NCBI GenBank assembly: GCA_017798145.1
Contig: CP059069.1
Coordinates: forward strand, 729,226-793,225
Length of the DNA: 64,000 nt
DNA from: Akkermansiaceae bacterium
Lineage (GTDB): Bacteria; Verrucomicrobiota; Verrucomicrobiia; Verrucomicrobiales; Akkermansiaceae
Reading direction: 5' to 3'
In this document: piece by piece, positions 63,334 to 64,000 of the stretch
Numbering within the stretch: position 1 is the first letter of the stretch
Layout of the letters: each line of letters starts with the position of its first letter
The notes under the pieces: generated by a model
Told to the model about the DNA's origin: nothing
The model's input: the letters and a program-made list of their open reading frames with translations, nothing else
The model's database searches: none
Position numbers and translations under genes: made by a program

Positions 63334-64000
63334 ATGAAATTCCCATACCCGGCCCTAACTGCCGTTTTCCTGACAAACCTGCTCCCCGTCGAGGCGCAGC
63401 CTGCGGAGATACTCACCTACGAGTCCGTACCGGCACGCATCCGGCACGGAAACCCGGAGCTCGCCGCAGCACGCCACCGCATCGGCGAGGCCTTGGGTCG
63501 ATTGAAACAGGCAGGCCGCCTTCCCAACCCATCCCTGCAAACCGGACTCTCCCACAATGTCCGCAATGCGGAAGGCGGCTTGGAGATCGGCATTTCCCAG
63601 AAATTCCCGCTTACCAACCGGCTTGCGCTGGAGAAGGAAATCGGCATCGCGGGGGTCAAGGCAGCGGAAGCGGAGGTGAAAAACGTGGAGCGCTTGCTTG
63701 CGGCCGAGGCGCGTGCCGAGTTCGTGAAAACGCTGGCGGTGCGGGAACGGCGGGCGCTGCTGCTGGAACAGAAATCCCTTGCCGATGGGCTGGCCGACTT
63801 CATCTCCGGGGCTTCCGCACGGGGAGAGCTTTCCAAACTCGATGCGGCACAAACACGGCTCGCCGCCCTGCGCCTGACAACGGAAGAGCGCAGGCTGGAA
63901 GCGGAGGAAACCGCCTCGCTGGGAAGGCTGCGGCCACTGCTTGGAATCGCCGCCGGGACTCCCGTCTCCCTCTCGGGGAAAATCCCCACCCTATCGCTCC
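63334..64000 (+). CDS. TolC/CzcC-like outer membrane efflux protein (3' partial)
   Basis: From the ATG at 63334 the frame is open to the window edge (222 residues seen). MKFPYPALTAVFLTNLLPVEAQP is a signal peptide; the body has NPELAAARHRIGEALGRLKQAG and LPNPSLQTG, the hallmark of TolC-family channels (LPNPxL), LEIGISQKFPLTNRLALEKE and long helices with Ala/Glu/Leu periodicity. It is an outer-membrane channel of an RND or similar efflux system; with the His-rich gene before it a metal (CzcC-type) role is likely. Confidence 0.88.
   Translation, partial: MKFPYPALTAVFLTNLLPVEAQPAEILTYESVPARIRHGNPELAAARHRIGEALGRLKQAGRLPNPSLQTGLSHNVRNAEGGLEIGISQKFPLTNRLALEKEIGIAGVKAAEAEVKNVERLLAAEARAEFVKTLAVRERRALLLEQKSLADGLADFISGASARGELSKLDAAQTRLAALRLTTEERRLEAEETASLGRLRPLLGIAAGTPVSLSGKIPTLSL

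Overview
This window is GC-rich, densely coded bacterial chromosome, most likely from a member of the Verrucomicrobiota near Verrucomicrobiaceae genera such as Luteolibacter or Haloferula. The evidence is gene content: a Tat-exported DUF1501 protein paired with a DUF1549/DUF1553 c-type cytochrome, two secreted DUF1080 proteins, a 1229-residue pseudopilin-like protein resembling the Verru_Chthon cassette protein A type, a Ser/Thr kinase with HEAT-like repeats, and GTG starts with weak ribosome binding sites. This is inference; there is no rRNA in the window to confirm it. No phage or CRISPR array was seen.

Layout. Bases 1-13 kb: an amidohydrolase cut by the window edge, tRNA-Gly(GCC), trpC, a UbiA-type prenyltransferase, a secreted DUF1080 protein, nnr (NAD(P)HX repair), a one-heme cytochrome-like protein, a DUF883-like anchor protein, a compact N-acetylglutamate synthase, DUF1802, a 3D-domain lipoprotein, cardiolipin synthase, and an aroK-queG pair. 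12.7-20 kb: L-serine dehydratase, the DUF1501/DUF1549 pair, a GNAT, a cupin and purU. 20-24.6 kb: the proteostasis cluster tig-clpP-clpX, in which an IS5-family element with a broken transposase sits between clpP and clpX. 24.6-29.5 kb: an L,D-transpeptidase-like lipoprotein, a shortened uvrC, a miniature DUF1501, a DEDD exonuclease and a reductase.

29.5-33.8 kb is the most novel-looking region. A promoter-like sequence precedes a pseudopilin gene and five secreted or membrane genes, four of which I cannot assign to any family. Stop and start codons overlap at most junctions, and the run ends in tsaE. 34-48 kb: an M48 membrane protease, a Wzz-like protein, a YqeY protein, an OB-fold/hydrolase fusion, pyrimidine-nucleoside phosphorylase, a potassium channel with a zinc ribbon, an SLC13 transporter with RCK_C domains, citramalate synthase, an FGGY kinase homologue lacking key residues, a DUF374 acyltransferase, a YegP-like protein and a LysM protein.

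48-64 kb: a 5'-nucleotidase-like phosphoesterase, the giant pseudopilin-like protein with a secreted partner, a UvrD-type helicase, a parvulin-type isomerase, the kinase-HEAT protein, tyrS, a second DUF1080 protein and tRNA-Arg(TCT). The window ends in what looks like the start of a heavy-metal efflux locus: a His-rich exported protein followed by a CzcC-like outer membrane channel that runs off the end. Most genes are housekeeping; the accessory interest lies in the pseudopilin operon, the giant pilin-like protein, the IS insertion and several enzymes with missing or altered key residues.
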